A DNA stretch of 40,191 nucleotides from Variovorax sp. (GTDB lineage Bacteria; Pseudomonadota; Gammaproteobacteria; Burkholderiales; Burkholderiaceae_C): NCBI GenBank assembly GCA_025352265.1, contig JANXTS010000063.1:1-40191 (forward strand). The letters are read 5' to 3'. Numbering within the stretch: the stretch's first letter is position 1; each line of letters opens with the position of its first letter. Below, one piece after another: positions 26,501 through 35,176 of the stretch. Both the position numbers and the translations under genes were made by a program. The notes beneath the pieces are model-generated. The model made no database searches and was not told the origin of the DNA. It saw nothing but the letters and a program-made list of their open reading frames with translations.

Positions 26501-27913
26501 ATGTCCAACACCGACTCATCGGAAATCTGGCGCCTGTCGGCGTCCCGCGTCGCCGCGCTCGTGCGTCAACGCAAGCTCTCTGCGGTCGAGGCCGCGCAGT
26601 CGGCGCTGGCGCGGCTGGATGCCGTCAACTCGACGATCAACGCGGTCGTCGACCATCGACCCGACGAGGTCCTGGCCCGTGCGCGCGCTGTCGATGCGGC
26701 GTTCGCGCGCGGCGATGATCCCGGACCGCTCGCGGGCGTGCCGGTTACCGTCAAGATAAACATCGACCAGATAGGCTTCGCGACCAGCAACGGCGTGAAC
26801 CTGCAGAAAGAATGGATCGCCGCCAGCAACAGCCCGGTGGTCGACAACCTGCTGAAGGCCGGCGCCGTCATCGTCGGGCGCACCAACGCGCCTGCCTTCA
26901 GCTACCGCTGGTTCACCGACAACCGGCTATACGGCCGCACCGTCAACCCGCGAGATGCATCGTTGACCCCGGGCGGTTCGTCCGGCGGCGCAGCGGCGTC
27001 GATCGCAGCCGGGATCGGCCACATCGCCCACGGCACCGACATCGCCGGCTCGATCCGCTACCCGGCGTACGCCTGTGGCATCCACGGCTTGCGACCGTCA
27101 CTCGGCCGCGTCGCCGCCTACAACGCGGTCACGCCGGAGCGAGTCATCAGCGGGCAGATCACAGCGGTATCGGGGCCGCTCGCTCGTACCGTGGACGACT
27201 TGCGGCTCGCGCTCGCAGCCATGTCAGCGCCGGATGCGCGCGATCCGTGGTGGGTGCCTGCACCGCTGATCGGGCCGCCTGCACCGCGCTGCGTTGCGTT
27301 GTGCATAGCGCCCGACGGCATGGCGATCCAGCCCGAGGTGGCCACTGCGTTGCGCGATGCTGCCGAGCGTTTGCGCGACGCTGGCTGGACTGTGGACGAG
27401 GTCGATGCGCTGCCGCCAATCCGCGATGCCGTACCGGCGCAGATTGCTCTATGGATGGGCGATGGCCATGCGGGCATGGTCGCTGCGGCACAGCGCGAAG
27501 GCGATGCGGGCGCCATCGCTGCGCTCGCTGGGCAACTGGCCATCGCGCAATCGATGACGCTTGAAAAGTTGTCGGCTGCGCTGGTTCAGCGCGCCACCAT
27601 TACACGGCAGTGGCAGGTATTTTTGGAACGCTATCCGGTCGTGTTGCTGCCTGTCTGTGCCGAGCTCCCGTTCGTCGACGATCTCGATCTGCAGGGGCCC
27701 AACGCATATGCCCGCGTGTGGGAAGCTCAGATGACGATGATCGGCCTGCCGTTGACCGGCCTGCCGTCGCTGGTGGTATCGACCGGCATGGTGGGACGCG
27801 CGCCGGTCGGCGTGCAACTCGTGGCAGGGCGCTATCGGGAAGACCTTTGCCTGGCGGCCGGAGAGGCGATCGAGGCACGTGGCGTGCCGCCAATGCCAAT
27901 CGATCCGTCTTAA
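26501..27913 (+). CDS. Amidase signature family hydrolase
   Basis: The 470-residue product has the amidase catalytic triad: Lys85 in PVTVKINID, the cis-Ser in GGSSGG (160/161) and the nucleophile Ser184 in GTDIAGSIRYPA. The start at ATG 26501 gives MSNTDSSEIW; a GTG at 26489 is also in frame. The substrate is unknown. It is downstream of the aminotransferase on the same strand, and faces a cupin gene across a 52-base gap. Confidence 0.92.
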   Translation: MSNTDSSEIWRLSASRVAALVRQRKLSAVEAAQSALARLDAVNSTINAVVDHRPDEVLARARAVDAAFARGDDPGPLAGVPVTVKINIDQIGFATSNGVNLQKEWIAASNSPVVDNLLKAGAVIVGRTNAPAFSYRWFTDNRLYGRTVNPRDASLTPGGSSGGAAASIAAGIGHIAHGTDIAGSIRYPAYACGIHGLRPSLGRVAAYNAVTPERVISGQITAVSGPLARTVDDLRLALAAMSAPDARDPWWVPAPLIGPPAPRCVALCIAPDGMAIQPEVATALRDAAERLRDAGWTVDEVDALPPIRDAVPAQIALWMGDGHAGMVAAAQREGDAGAIAALAGQLAIAQSMTLEKLSAALVQRATITRQWQVFLERYPVVLLPVCAELPFVDDLDLQGPNAYARVWEAQMTMIGLPLTGLPSLVVSTGMVGRAPVGVQLVAGRYREDLCLAAGEAIEARGVPPMPIDPS

Positions 27914-27965
27914 GCAGAACCAGGCCTGTCGGTACCGATCGGCCCGATCGACTTGATCCCGCGGC

Positions 27966-28262
27966 TTACTTCAGCTCGATTTCGACGAAGACGAATTCAT
28001 GATCGTTGGGGTTGACCACGTTGTGCTCGACGCCGGTGAGCCGCGTGTACGAGACCCCGGCAGTCAGCGGGCTGCGAAGCTCGCCTTGCGGTGTTTCGAG
28101 CAGCAGTGAGGCGGTGGTCATCGGTACCACGACATAGTCCATGCCGTGCCGGTGCCAACCGGTCTCGGCACCGGGCGCGAATCGCCATTCGGTGACCTTG
28201 ACGCGGTCGTTGTCGATCTGAATCGTAGGAACCGCCGGAGGTCGTGAAGAGGTGGAAGTCAT
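27966..28262 (-). CDS. Small cupin domain protein
   Basis: The 98-residue protein is one cupin barrel with motif 1 GWHRHGMDYVVVP and a motif 2-like TGVEHNVVNPNDH. Two His in motif 1 could bind a metal. Such proteins are often cytoplasmic enzymes or ligand binders. It is the last gene of a leftward run behind the Dps-like gene, 49 bases downstream. Confidence 0.85.
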   Translation of the reverse strand: MTSTSSRPPAVPTIQIDNDRVKVTEWRFAPGAETGWHRHGMDYVVVPMTTASLLLETPQGELRSPLTAGVSYTRLTGVEHNVVNPNDHEFVFVEIELK

Positions 28263-28311
28263 TTCGGCAAAAGGGCTGCAAGCATCATGCCTCTTCGACG
28301 GGCCTCGCGCG

Positions 28312-28926
28312 CTATGCGGTTACCGGCGAGGCCGCGACCAAGTGCTCGCTCAGGAACCAGACCTGCAGTTCATTCGTGCGCAACACATTCGACACGAACA
28401 CGTCGTTGCTGCCGTCGTCACCCGCATCGTCGACCTTCTTGGCCGCGTCACGGGCAGCGATGATGATCATTTCGTGCGCCTCGGCCAAGCGGCGGATCTG
28501 CACGGCAGCCGGCTCGCGGCCGCGGGGCGGGCGCTGGATCTTCGTGCTCTCGGCGATGTCTGCAGCCATGGCCAGCGCAATGCCTCCGAGCAGCTGGATA
28601 CGCTCGGCCAGGATGTCGACCAGCAGTACCTGTGCTTCGAAATGCTGGTCGTACATCAGATGCAACTGGTTGAAGGTCGGGCCGACCACCTGCCAGTGAT
28701 GCTTCTTGTACATGTCGCGCAGCGTGATGGTGTCCGCGAGGCACTGGTTAAGCAGCGCAACGCTTTCCTTGCAGACCTTTTCGCTCAACCCGTTGGGCAG
28801 TTTGACGATTTCGCCGTACTTTTGCGTCTCGTGCGACTGCTGATGAAGGTTGGGCTGCACGGCGGTCGCCCGCGCAGTGGCAGGTGCGGGGGGCAGAGTT
28901 TTGGAAGTGGGACTTTTGCTGGCCAT
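28312..28926 (-). CDS. dps: Dps-family ferritin-like DNA-binding protein
   Basis: The 204-residue protein has a Dps/ferritin four-helix fold: KKHHWQVVGPTFNQLHLMYDQHFEAQVLLVDILAERI carries the ferroxidase-centre His, Asp and Glu residues. The N-terminus has an extended Ser/Thr/Pro/Ala segment with lysines, which may contact DNA. It would store iron and guard DNA from peroxide. The ATG at 28926 is chosen; longer frames reading to 29475 overlap the transglutaminase-like gene. Confidence 0.88.
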   Translation of the reverse strand: MASKSPTSKTLPPAPATARATAVQPNLHQQSHETQKYGEIVKLPNGLSEKVCKESVALLNQCLADTITLRDMYKKHHWQVVGPTFNQLHLMYDQHFEAQVLLVDILAERIQLLGGIALAMAADIAESTKIQRPPRGREPAAVQIRRLAEAHEMIIIAARDAAKKVDDAGDDGSNDVFVSNVLRTNELQVWFLSEHLVAASPVTA

Positions 28927-29116
28927 GGAAATCTCCGAAGGTCGGGGTGGAACAGCACCAATTTTTAGACAGCAGCCCTGAAGGGACGCGTAGGCGGGCG
29001 GGCCGACCGCGCGCACGATGACACCCAAGCCCTGCGTCGTCAGCGCCTCACTGCCGTGACCGCGACTAGCGCAACCGGCGTCACCGGTGTCATAGCTTCG
29101 TGGACACCGTTGGCCG
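28927..29116. other. Intergenic region upstream of the Dps-like gene
   Basis: This 190-base gap probably contains the promoter of the dps-like gene. I see no clear OxyR or sigma-70 box, no RNA gene and no repeat. Confidence 0.3.
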
Positions 29117-29941
29117 TCAACACCTTTGCTGGTCTTGCGGTTGCTGCTGCTGCGTCTCGTCGAGCTTGTCGACCGTGACCACCATCTCGCCCATTTCAAG
29201 CGGCCCGTAGTGGGAGATGAATGCCACGTCGGCCGCATCGCGTCCGTAGGCCACCACGATGCGGCCGCCGCGCGGTGAGTCCTGGGTGGCGTCGAAGGTG
29301 TACCAGCGGCCGCCGACAAAGGCCTCGAACCATGCGTGCATGTCCATCGGATCGAGCTGGTACAGGTAACCGACGACCAGCCGCGCCGGGATGCGCAGGC
29401 TGCGCGTGAGGCCGATGCCGACATGCGAGAAATCGCGACACACGCCGGCACCATCGTTGAGCGTATCGAGCGCATCCGTGGCGCCGTTGCTCACGCCGTA
29501 GCGGTACTCGAGGGTGCTGCGAATCCACGAGCGAATCGCCTCGATCTGCGCATAGCCGGGCTCGGCGTTGCCGACGATCTGGCGTGCGCGGTCTTCCATC
29601 TTGTCGGACGGGCAGTAGCGGCTTGGCAGCAGGTATTGCAGCGTGTCGAAGGGCAGGTCTTCGATGGGCGTGACCATCGCGTCAAGAGCCACCGAAATCT
29701 CGTCTTCAGCCTCCATCACCATATCGACCTCGATGCGCATGTCGCCTTGCGGGATCTTCATGCGCTGGCACAGGTTGCCGTAGCTGTCGACGTACTCGGT
29801 GGTGGGCACCCATGGGTGCAGTTCGTAGCGCTCGCTGACCATCCATTGCGCGTCGCCACTGCGGGGCCGCAGCATGGCGACCACCGGACAGTCGGCTTCA
29901 GTGGCAGTCACGGTCATCTTGCAGATGGCTTGGAGCCTCAT
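29117..29941 (-). CDS. Transglutaminase-like superfamily protein
   Basis: The 274-residue protein has an N-terminal beta-rich region (the transglutaminase N-terminal bacterial domain) and a C-terminal transglutaminase-like protease fold. The triad is visible: Cys in GAGVCRDFSHV, His in DMHAWFEAFV and Asp in YTFDATQ. The last 25 residues are glutamine-rich. It likely cleaves or modifies peptides in the cytoplasm; no signal peptide is seen. Confidence 0.85.
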   Translation of the reverse strand: MRLQAICKMTVTATEADCPVVAMLRPRSGDAQWMVSERYELHPWVPTTEYVDSYGNLCQRMKIPQGDMRIEVDMVMEAEDEISVALDAMVTPIEDLPFDTLQYLLPSRYCPSDKMEDRARQIVGNAEPGYAQIEAIRSWIRSTLEYRYGVSNGATDALDTLNDGAGVCRDFSHVGIGLTRSLRIPARLVVGYLYQLDPMDMHAWFEAFVGGRWYTFDATQDSPRGGRIVVAYGRDAADVAFISHYGPLEMGEMVVTVDKLDETQQQQPQDQQRC

Positions 29942-30030
29942 CGGTCGCTTTCGTTGAAACGTGTGGTCGGTGATTCGTCTGCATGCCTCGGAATGTCGCC
30001 TGGCCGCCCTGTCGTCCACGTGGTGGCCGG

Positions 30031-30348
30031 TCAATCGGCGCCGTAGGCTGGCGGCGGACGCCAGCCGAGCAGCTCGGCCAACCGATGGACGATCCAGCCC
30101 GCCTCGGCCCCCGAAACGCCTGACTCGGGTGCGTCAAGTCCCGCGCGGATGCGCCGGAGGATATCGGCCTCGTCGGGGACTTCGGTGTGATGCTGGATTT
30201 GCGCATACCCGACGAGATGGTTCGCCAGGTCTTCGCAAATCTCGTAGCGCTCCCGCAGCACGGTAATCGGCTCGCGCAAGCGATGTCTCGCATCGGTGTT
30301 GATCGCAAAGAAGGAGGGCGGAATATCAATCTGGTAGTCGTCGGACAT
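30031..30348 (-). CDS. Small Burkholderiales-type hypothetical protein
   Basis: The 105-residue acidic protein has an N-terminal IDIPPSFFAI, a helix ERYEICEDLANHLVGYAQ and a C-terminal SGAEAGWIVHRLAELLGW. I recall similar proteins in Comamonadaceae that are annotated, without basis, as an ATPase with chaperone activity; there is no Walker motif here. The function is unknown. Confidence 0.7.
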   Translation of the reverse strand: MSDDYQIDIPPSFFAINTDARHRLREPITVLRERYEICEDLANHLVGYAQIQHHTEVPDEADILRRIRAGLDAPESGVSGAEAGWIVHRLAELLGWRPPPAYGAD

Positions 30349-30464
30349 CAGAGGTTATAGCCTCGTTCGGGCACCGTACTCGGACCTTCCGTGAACTAGG
30401 TCCTATCGCCGCCAGCCGGTCAGGAATACAAATACAACCTTCCTTATCGAATTGTTAAAAGCAC

Positions 30465-30716
30465 ATGATCGACGCCAACAGCATTGCACTTGTCGTGAAC
30501 GAGCCTGCTCCCGGAAGGTTTTATTGGGTCCTGCAAAAGCAGGACATCGACGACGGTTCAGCTGTCGACACCGCCTCGGCGCCGCTGCCCAGCTATGGTC
30601 TGGCCATGATGGCGGGCATGTTCGCCCTGCAGCGCCGGCGCGGCTTCTTCAGCCGCCGCCCTGCTCGCGACTCTTACGAATCGCGAGCCGACTTCGGGCC
30701 GACGACGATCCAATGA
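30465..30716 (+). CDS. Small hypothetical protein
   Basis: The 83-residue frame starts MIDANSIALVVNEPAPGRFYWVLQK and ends in a basic RRRGFFSRRPARDSYESR tail, with a short hydrophobic GLAMMAGMFAL in the middle. It is followed by a clear stem-loop at 30719. It has no family I can name. The terminator right after the stop supports it as a real gene. Confidence 0.55.
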   Translation: MIDANSIALVVNEPAPGRFYWVLQKQDIDDGSAVDTASAPLPSYGLAMMAGMFALQRRRGFFSRRPARDSYESRADFGPTTIQ

Positions 30717-30718
30717 CA

Positions 30719-30740
30719 AAACGCGCCCGTGGGCGCGTTT
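30719..30740 (+). terminator. Stem-loop terminator, possibly bidirectional
   Basis: AAACGCGCCC and GGGCGCGTTT form a ten-base perfect inverted repeat with a two-base centre (effective stem nine, four-base loop). It has a short T run on its right and an A run on its left, as expected for a terminator working on both the + gene at 30465 and the - gene at 30774. Confidence 0.75.
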
Positions 30741-30773
30741 CGAAGGGTTCCGCAGGGGGCTGCGAAGGCTGTG

Positions 30774-30944
30774 TCAGCCGCCCTTTTTAGCCCGCTTGCC
30801 GGGATTCTTTTTGCTGCGTGTGGCCTTGCCGCGCTCCAGGCTGACCTTTTGGCCGCCACCGGTTTTGGGCAAGGTCGAGCCGGCCACCGGGGTCGGCTTG
30901 GGAGTGGCGACGCGGTCGGCTTCGGTGCGAATGATCTTGGGCAT
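30774..30944 (-). CDS. Small basic protein, 56 residues
   Basis: An ATG at 30944 opens a frame of 56 codons ending in TGA at 30774. The product starts MPKIIRTEADRVATPKPTPV, then SLERGKATRSKKNPGKRAKKGG. It is very rich in Lys and Arg in its second half and lacks cysteine. Codon-third bases are mostly G/C, as in real genes here, and a terminator follows. It could bind nucleic acid; I recognise no family. Confidence 0.5.
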   Translation of the reverse strand: MPKIIRTEADRVATPKPTPVAGSTLPKTGGGQKVSLERGKATRSKKNPGKRAKKGG

Positions 30945-31015
30945 GAAAAGCTCAGGTAAAAAGTGTTCGAACCGCGATTAGGCCACACTGGGCGAGTGTG
31001 CCATTCTTGCCAGCC

Positions 31016-31040
31016 AAACCCGGACCCCCGTAGCGGGTTT
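31016..31040 (-). terminator. Candidate stem-loop 3' of dbpA
   Basis: AAACCCG (31016-31022) and CGGGTTT (31034-31040) form a seven-base stem around an eleven-base loop, about 40 bases past the dbpA stop. On the minus strand it ends in only three T, so it would be a weak terminator. Confidence 0.35.
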
Positions 31041-31081
31041 CCGGCGTGCCCGCATCGCGAAGCTCAGGCCTGTTTCCGGGC

Positions 31082-32482
31082 TCAGCCTTCCAACAGCCGC
31101 ACCTTGACGCTTTTGCCTTTGACGCGGCCGTTCGACAGCTTTTGCGCCGCCTCCTGGGCAATGCCACGCTCGACCGCCACATAGGTCGAGAACTCATTGA
31201 CGTTGATCTTGCCGATCTGCTCCTTGGCGTAGCCGCAGTCTCCCGTCAATGCGCCCAGTACGTCCCCGGCGCGGATCTTTTCCTTGCGACCTCCGACGAT
31301 CTGCAGCGTGGCCATGGGCGGCCGCAGCGCCGCGCCGACGCCGGGCGTGAGTTCCGCCAATGGGTGCCACTCAGACTCGCGCCCCTGCAACTGCTCGATC
31401 TTTCCGACGCTACCCATCTCGTTCATGCTGGCGAGGTTGAGCGCGAGGCCCTCGGCACCCGCACGGCCAGTGCGGCCGACGCGATGAATATGGATTTCGG
31501 AATCGGGCGTTACGTCGACGTTGATCACCGCTTCGAGCTGCGCGATATCGAGACCACGTGCGGCCACGTCGGTCGCGACCAGCACCGAAGCGCTGCGGTT
31601 CGAAAATTGCACCAACACCTGGTCGCGCTCGCGTTGCTCCAGCTCGCCGAACAGCGCCAGCGCGCTGAAGCCCTGTGCCTGCAGCACCTGGACCAAATCG
31701 CGGCATTGCTGCTTGGTGTTGCAGAAAGCCAGCGTGCTTTGCGGCCGGAAATGATCGAGCAGCAAGCTTACGGCGTGCAGCCGCTCGCTGTCTTTGACCT
31801 CGTACCAGCGCTGCCGAATCTGCGTGCCTTCATGCTGCGCCTGCACCGTGATTTGCAGCGGCGTCTTCATGAACTGGGCGCTGAGCTTGGCAATGCCTTC
31901 GGGGTAGGTGGCCGAAAAGAGCAGCGTCTGCCGCTCTTTCGGACACTGCCGCACCACCTTGGCGATGTCTTCGAAAAATCCCATGTCGAGCATGCGATCG
32001 GCCTCGTCGAGCACCAGCGTGTTGAGCGCATCGAGACTCAAATTGCCACGGTCCAAATGATCCATGATGCGGCCGGGGGTGCCGACCACGATGTGCGCAC
32101 CGTGTTCGAGGCTGGCAATCTGCCCGCGCAGCGCGACGCCGCCGCACAGCGTCACCACCCTGATGTTTTCTTCGGCGCGCGCCAACCGGCGGATTTCGGT
32201 CGTGACCTGATCGGCCAGTTCGCGCGTCGGGCACAGCACCATCGCCTGAATGGCGAAGCGCCGCGGATTGAGGTTGGCGAGGAGTGCGAGGGCAAAGGCG
32301 GCGGTCTTGCCGCTGCCGGTTTTGGCCTGAGCGATCAGGTCTTTGCCGAGGAGCGCCGGAGGCAGGCTGGCAGCCTGGATTGGCGTCATTTCCGTGTAGC
32401 CGAGCTGGTCGAGATTCGCCAGCATCTGCGGCGTCAGCGGCAGGGTGGCGAACCCGGTGGACGGATTCGTCACTTGGGTCAC
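31082..32482 (-). CDS. dbpA: DEAD-box ATP-dependent RNA helicase DbpA
   Basis: The 466-residue protein has all the DEAD-box motifs: Q motif region TEMTPIQ, motif I AKTGSGKT (53-60), VLDEADRMLDMGF, FSATYPEG and HRVGRTGRAG. The C-terminal 70 residues form the DbpA RNA-binding domain (LGALTGDCGYAKEQIGKINVNEFSTYVAVERGIA) that targets the 23S rRNA hairpin 92. It acts in late large-subunit assembly. It begins with GTG, five bases after the infA stop. Confidence 0.93.
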   Translation of the reverse strand: MTQVTNPSTGFATLPLTPQMLANLDQLGYTEMTPIQAASLPPALLGKDLIAQAKTGSGKTAAFALALLANLNPRRFAIQAMVLCPTRELADQVTTEIRRLARAEENIRVVTLCGGVALRGQIASLEHGAHIVVGTPGRIMDHLDRGNLSLDALNTLVLDEADRMLDMGFFEDIAKVVRQCPKERQTLLFSATYPEGIAKLSAQFMKTPLQITVQAQHEGTQIRQRWYEVKDSERLHAVSLLLDHFRPQSTLAFCNTKQQCRDLVQVLQAQGFSALALFGELEQRERDQVLVQFSNRSASVLVATDVAARGLDIAQLEAVINVDVTPDSEIHIHRVGRTGRAGAEGLALNLASMNEMGSVGKIEQLQGRESEWHPLAELTPGVGAALRPPMATLQIVGGRKEKIRAGDVLGALTGDCGYAKEQIGKINVNEFSTYVAVERGIAQEAAQKLSNGRVKGKSVKVRLLEG

Positions 32483-32487
32483 GGTAA

Positions 32488-32757
32488 TTAGCGGCGCGGC
32501 GCGTTGTTGTTGCTGTTGACCGGCGGCGGACCGCGGCGTTCCAGGTGACGGAAAGTGATCCGGCCCTTGGTCAGGTCATACGGCGACAACTCGAGCGACA
32601 CCTTGTCGCCCGCCAGAATGCGGATGTGGTGCTTGCGCATCTTGCCGCCGCTGTAGGCGATCAGCTGATGACCGTTGTCCAGCGTGACGCGGTAGCGCGA
32701 GTCGGGCAGGACTTCGGTCACTGCGCCGTTCATTTCGATAAGTTCTTCTTTGGCCAT
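32488..32757 (-). CDS. infA: Translation initiation factor IF-1
   Basis: The 89-residue protein has the S1/OB fold of IF-1 ([20 protein letters not shown], then [22 protein letters not shown]). The usual length is 72; a Pro/Asn-rich extension ([13 protein letters not shown]) is added here. Burkholderiales commonly carry a second infA outside the ribosomal operon, and this one, next to dbpA, looks like that copy. IF-1 blocks the ribosomal A site in initiation. Confidence 0.93.
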   Translation of the reverse strand: MAKEELIEMNGAVTEVLPDSRYRVTLDNGHQLIAYSGGKMRKHHIRILAGDKVSLELSPYDLTKGRITFRHLERRGPPPVNSNNNAPRR

Positions 32758-32820
32758 TGATTTACCTCAAGAAACGGTGTTTGTTGGAGATGGAAAACGG
32801 TTGTCTGGCGGTGGTCGGGT

Positions 32821-33090
32821 TCAGCTTGCGAGGTACCCGAGCGAAGGCTGCAGCAGAGGGCGGGGCGCATGACGCTCGCGAACCCAGCCGAGGCCCTCGT
32901 CGACGGCGTAGCGCACCGCTGCGGCATGGCTGGTGAATCGTGGCGTGAAGCGCATGACCCGGTCGTGCATACCGCTTCCGCGGCCAGAACGAATGGAGAC
33001 CGACGCAGCGAAGCGCCCGTCGTCTTGAGAGTGAATCAGCGGTGAAACGAGGTACTTGCCCACTGCAATATTATGTTGAACGATGTCCAT
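32821..33090 (-). CDS. Small hypothetical protein upstream of infA
   Basis: The 89-residue product starts MDIVQHNIAVGKYLVSPLI and contains ASVSIRSGRGSGMHDRVMRFTP, a pattern I recall from Burkholderiales proteins of unknown role. It is 63 bases upstream of infA on the same strand. Longer frames upstream to 33213 read through the leader. Confidence 0.65.
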   Translation of the reverse strand: MDIVQHNIAVGKYLVSPLIHSQDDGRFAASVSIRSGRGSGMHDRVMRFTPRFTSHAAAVRYAVDEGLGWVRERHAPRPLLQPSLGYLAS

Positions 33091-33561
33091 GAAGCCTTGA
33101 CGACACGCAACATTGAGTGCGTCGAAAAAATTGAAAAACGAGGCGTAGGCCGGCCGGAAATGACGCGGCGGACGCGCAATTCGCTTCAACAAGAACGAAG
33201 GCAGTGGTGGCAATCATGGGCGCCGGGTCTGGCGCTCCAACACACTGTAGAGCCGGCTTGAGATGAGGGCCTTGGCGAGTCCGGAGATCAACTCCATGAA
33301 CTTCGGGAACGCGCGAGGCCGGCCAGCAAGATGACGAAAGTGCTTCGTCGTGGTATCGAAACGAACCCCCTATTATAGGCGAATGGCCAACATTGCTGCT
33401 TGACTTGCTATGGAACTTGGAGCTTAAAGCGGTTTCATGACGGATGGCACGCAATGGTGTGGCGCTGCTACATCGCATCGCAAGCGGCGCCGATCGAATA
33501 AACATGGCTTGAGAAGAACCACGAGACTGCAGCAGCGCTTTTTGAGCAACCTGGCCTCCGG
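33091..33561. promoter_or_regulatory. Long intergenic region with TATAAT -10 for the infA-dbpA set
   Basis: A perfect TATAAT lies on the minus strand at 33377-33372, without a clear -35. It would give a leader of roughly 280 bases before the 33090 start. The leader contains a 27-codon ORF (33297-33214, starting MELISGLAKAL). The right part of the gap contains a hairpin at 33546-33570 overlapping the xylB stop. No other gene is visible. Confidence 0.45.
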
Positions 33562-33570
33562 TCAGGTTGC
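33546..33570. terminator. Stem-loop overlapping the xylB stop codon
   Basis: GCAACCTGGCC and GGTCAGGTTGC pair over eleven positions (one G-T) with a three-base loop. The xylB TGA is inside the right arm. No U-run follows on the minus strand, so termination is uncertain. Confidence 0.35.
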
Positions 33571-35061
33571 TTCGGGTTTCTGCTGACTTGCTGTCGAGAG
33601 ACGTTGCATCTCCGGTTTAAGAGTCTGGTAGAGCTGCTGATATTGGGCATGGCGCTCGGCCAGTTCGGTGGTGCGCGCCAGGTTCGGCGTAAAGCTGTCT
33701 TGCAAGGCCGGTGCGACGCAGATATCGGCGACCGCCTCCCCAGTTCTCGCCAAACGTGCGAGCCGCGCCGCACCCAACGCGGCACCCACTTCACCGCCGC
33801 TTCGACGATCCAGCGTGCGGCCCAGCACATCGGCGAGCAGCTGTGCCCAAGCTGCGCTGCGCGAGCCCCCACCGACCAGCGTCACGCTGTCTATCTGCGC
33901 GCCACCGGCCAGCAGCGCCTGTTGCCCATCGAGAAACGAGAAGGCCACGCCCTCCAGCACGGAATAGGCAAGGTGCCCGCGCGTGTGGTCGTGCGTCAGG
34001 CCAAAGAAGACACCCGACGCGTAGGGATCGTTGTGCAGCGTGCGCTCGCCAGACAAGTACGGCAAGAACAGCGGCGTGGCGGCGCCATCGGGCAGCGCCT
34101 CGGCTTCGCTGACAAGCTGCGCTTCATCGGTCGCGTGCGTGAGGCGCCGCAGCCAGCCGAGGCAACTTCCCGCCGAGAGCATCACGCTCATCTGGTGCCA
34201 GGTGCCCGGAAACGCGTGGCAAAAGGCGTGTACCGCGCTTTCGGGGTTGGGCGAGTAAGCCGCGTTGGCAACGAAGTAAACGCCCGATGTGCCTAGAGAC
34301 AGGAACGCAGTGCCAGGTGCCGTCACGCCCAGGCCAGCCGCGCTCGCCGCGTTGTCGCCCGCGCCGCCCGCCACCATCACGTCGGCCTGCAGACCGAGCT
34401 GCGAGGCCACGACGGGCAGCAACGTGCCACTGGGCTCGCTGCCTTCGACAAGTCGCGGCATGTGCGAACGGTCGAGGTGCGTGGCGGCCAGCATGGCATC
34501 GGACCAATCCCTTGCCGCCACGTCGAGCCACAGCGTGCCAGCCGAATCCGACATGTCGGACACCGCTTGGCCGGTAAGCTTCAGTCGCACAAAATCCTTT
34601 GGAAGCAACACGCGCGCGATCTGGCGAAAAATCTCCGGTTCGTTCTGCTCGACCCAGATCAGCTTGGGTGCGGTAAAGCCCGGCATTGCGATGTTGCCGG
34701 TGATGCGACGGCTCTCGGGCGCCCGTCGTTCGAGTTCGGCGCATTGCGCGTGGCTGCGACCGTCGTTCCACAAGATGGCCGGACGCAGCACGCGGTCGTG
34801 CGCGTCGAGCAGCGTGGCGCCATGCATGTGACCCGACAACCCGATGCCGCGCGTGGCTGCGTACTCCTTCGGGTGGCGTTCTCTGAGCTTGCCGAGTGCA
34901 GCCTGCGTGGCGCTCCACCAATCTTCTGGCGCCTGCTCCGACCACAGCGGATGCGGTCGAGAAATAGCCACTGCCGCGCTGGCCTGACCGATCACGCGCT
35001 GCCCGTCGTCGACCAGAACGACCTTTACCTCCGACGTGCCGATGTCGATGCCGATGTCCAT
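33562..35061 (-). CDS. xylB: Xylulokinase
   Basis: The 499-residue protein belongs to the FGGY kinase family: MDIGIDIGTSEVKVVLVDDG at the start, the sugar-binding LSGHMHGATLLD region, and the C-terminal GGGSRSAAWAQLLADVLG ATP-site signature. It phosphorylates D-xylulose to feed the pentose phosphate pathway. The start at 35061 fits the family and has GGAGA upstream; the long frame to 35373 is not coding. No xylose isomerase or transporter is nearby. Confidence 0.92.
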   Translation of the reverse strand: MDIGIDIGTSEVKVVLVDDGQRVIGQASAAVAISRPHPLWSEQAPEDWWSATQAALGKLRERHPKEYAATRGIGLSGHMHGATLLDAHDRVLRPAILWNDGRSHAQCAELERRAPESRRITGNIAMPGFTAPKLIWVEQNEPEIFRQIARVLLPKDFVRLKLTGQAVSDMSDSAGTLWLDVAARDWSDAMLAATHLDRSHMPRLVEGSEPSGTLLPVVASQLGLQADVMVAGGAGDNAASAAGLGVTAPGTAFLSLGTSGVYFVANAAYSPNPESAVHAFCHAFPGTWHQMSVMLSAGSCLGWLRRLTHATDEAQLVSEAEALPDGAATPLFLPYLSGERTLHNDPYASGVFFGLTHDHTRGHLAYSVLEGVAFSFLDGQQALLAGGAQIDSVTLVGGGSRSAAWAQLLADVLGRTLDRRSGGEVGAALGAARLARLARTGEAVADICVAPALQDSFTPNLARTTELAERHAQYQQLYQTLKPEMQRLSTASQQKPEAT

Positions 35062-35176
35062 GCTTTGTCTCCGTGATTCGAAACGTTGTCCGCGCTTCTG
35101 AGCGATCGCGCGTTGAAAGGATACTTGGCGTGTCGCCCGACCCCGGGCGAGAGGCCGCATCGGCAGAATATTTTTG

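Noticed and set aside
30984..31000. CACACT-GGGCG-AGTGTG hairpin near dbpA 3' end
   Set aside because: Short stem without a T tract; not convincing as a terminator or operator.
31046..32491. 481-codon open frame on the + strand across dbpA
   Set aside because: It mirrors dbpA and has no motif; the dbpA frame carries all DEAD-box motifs.
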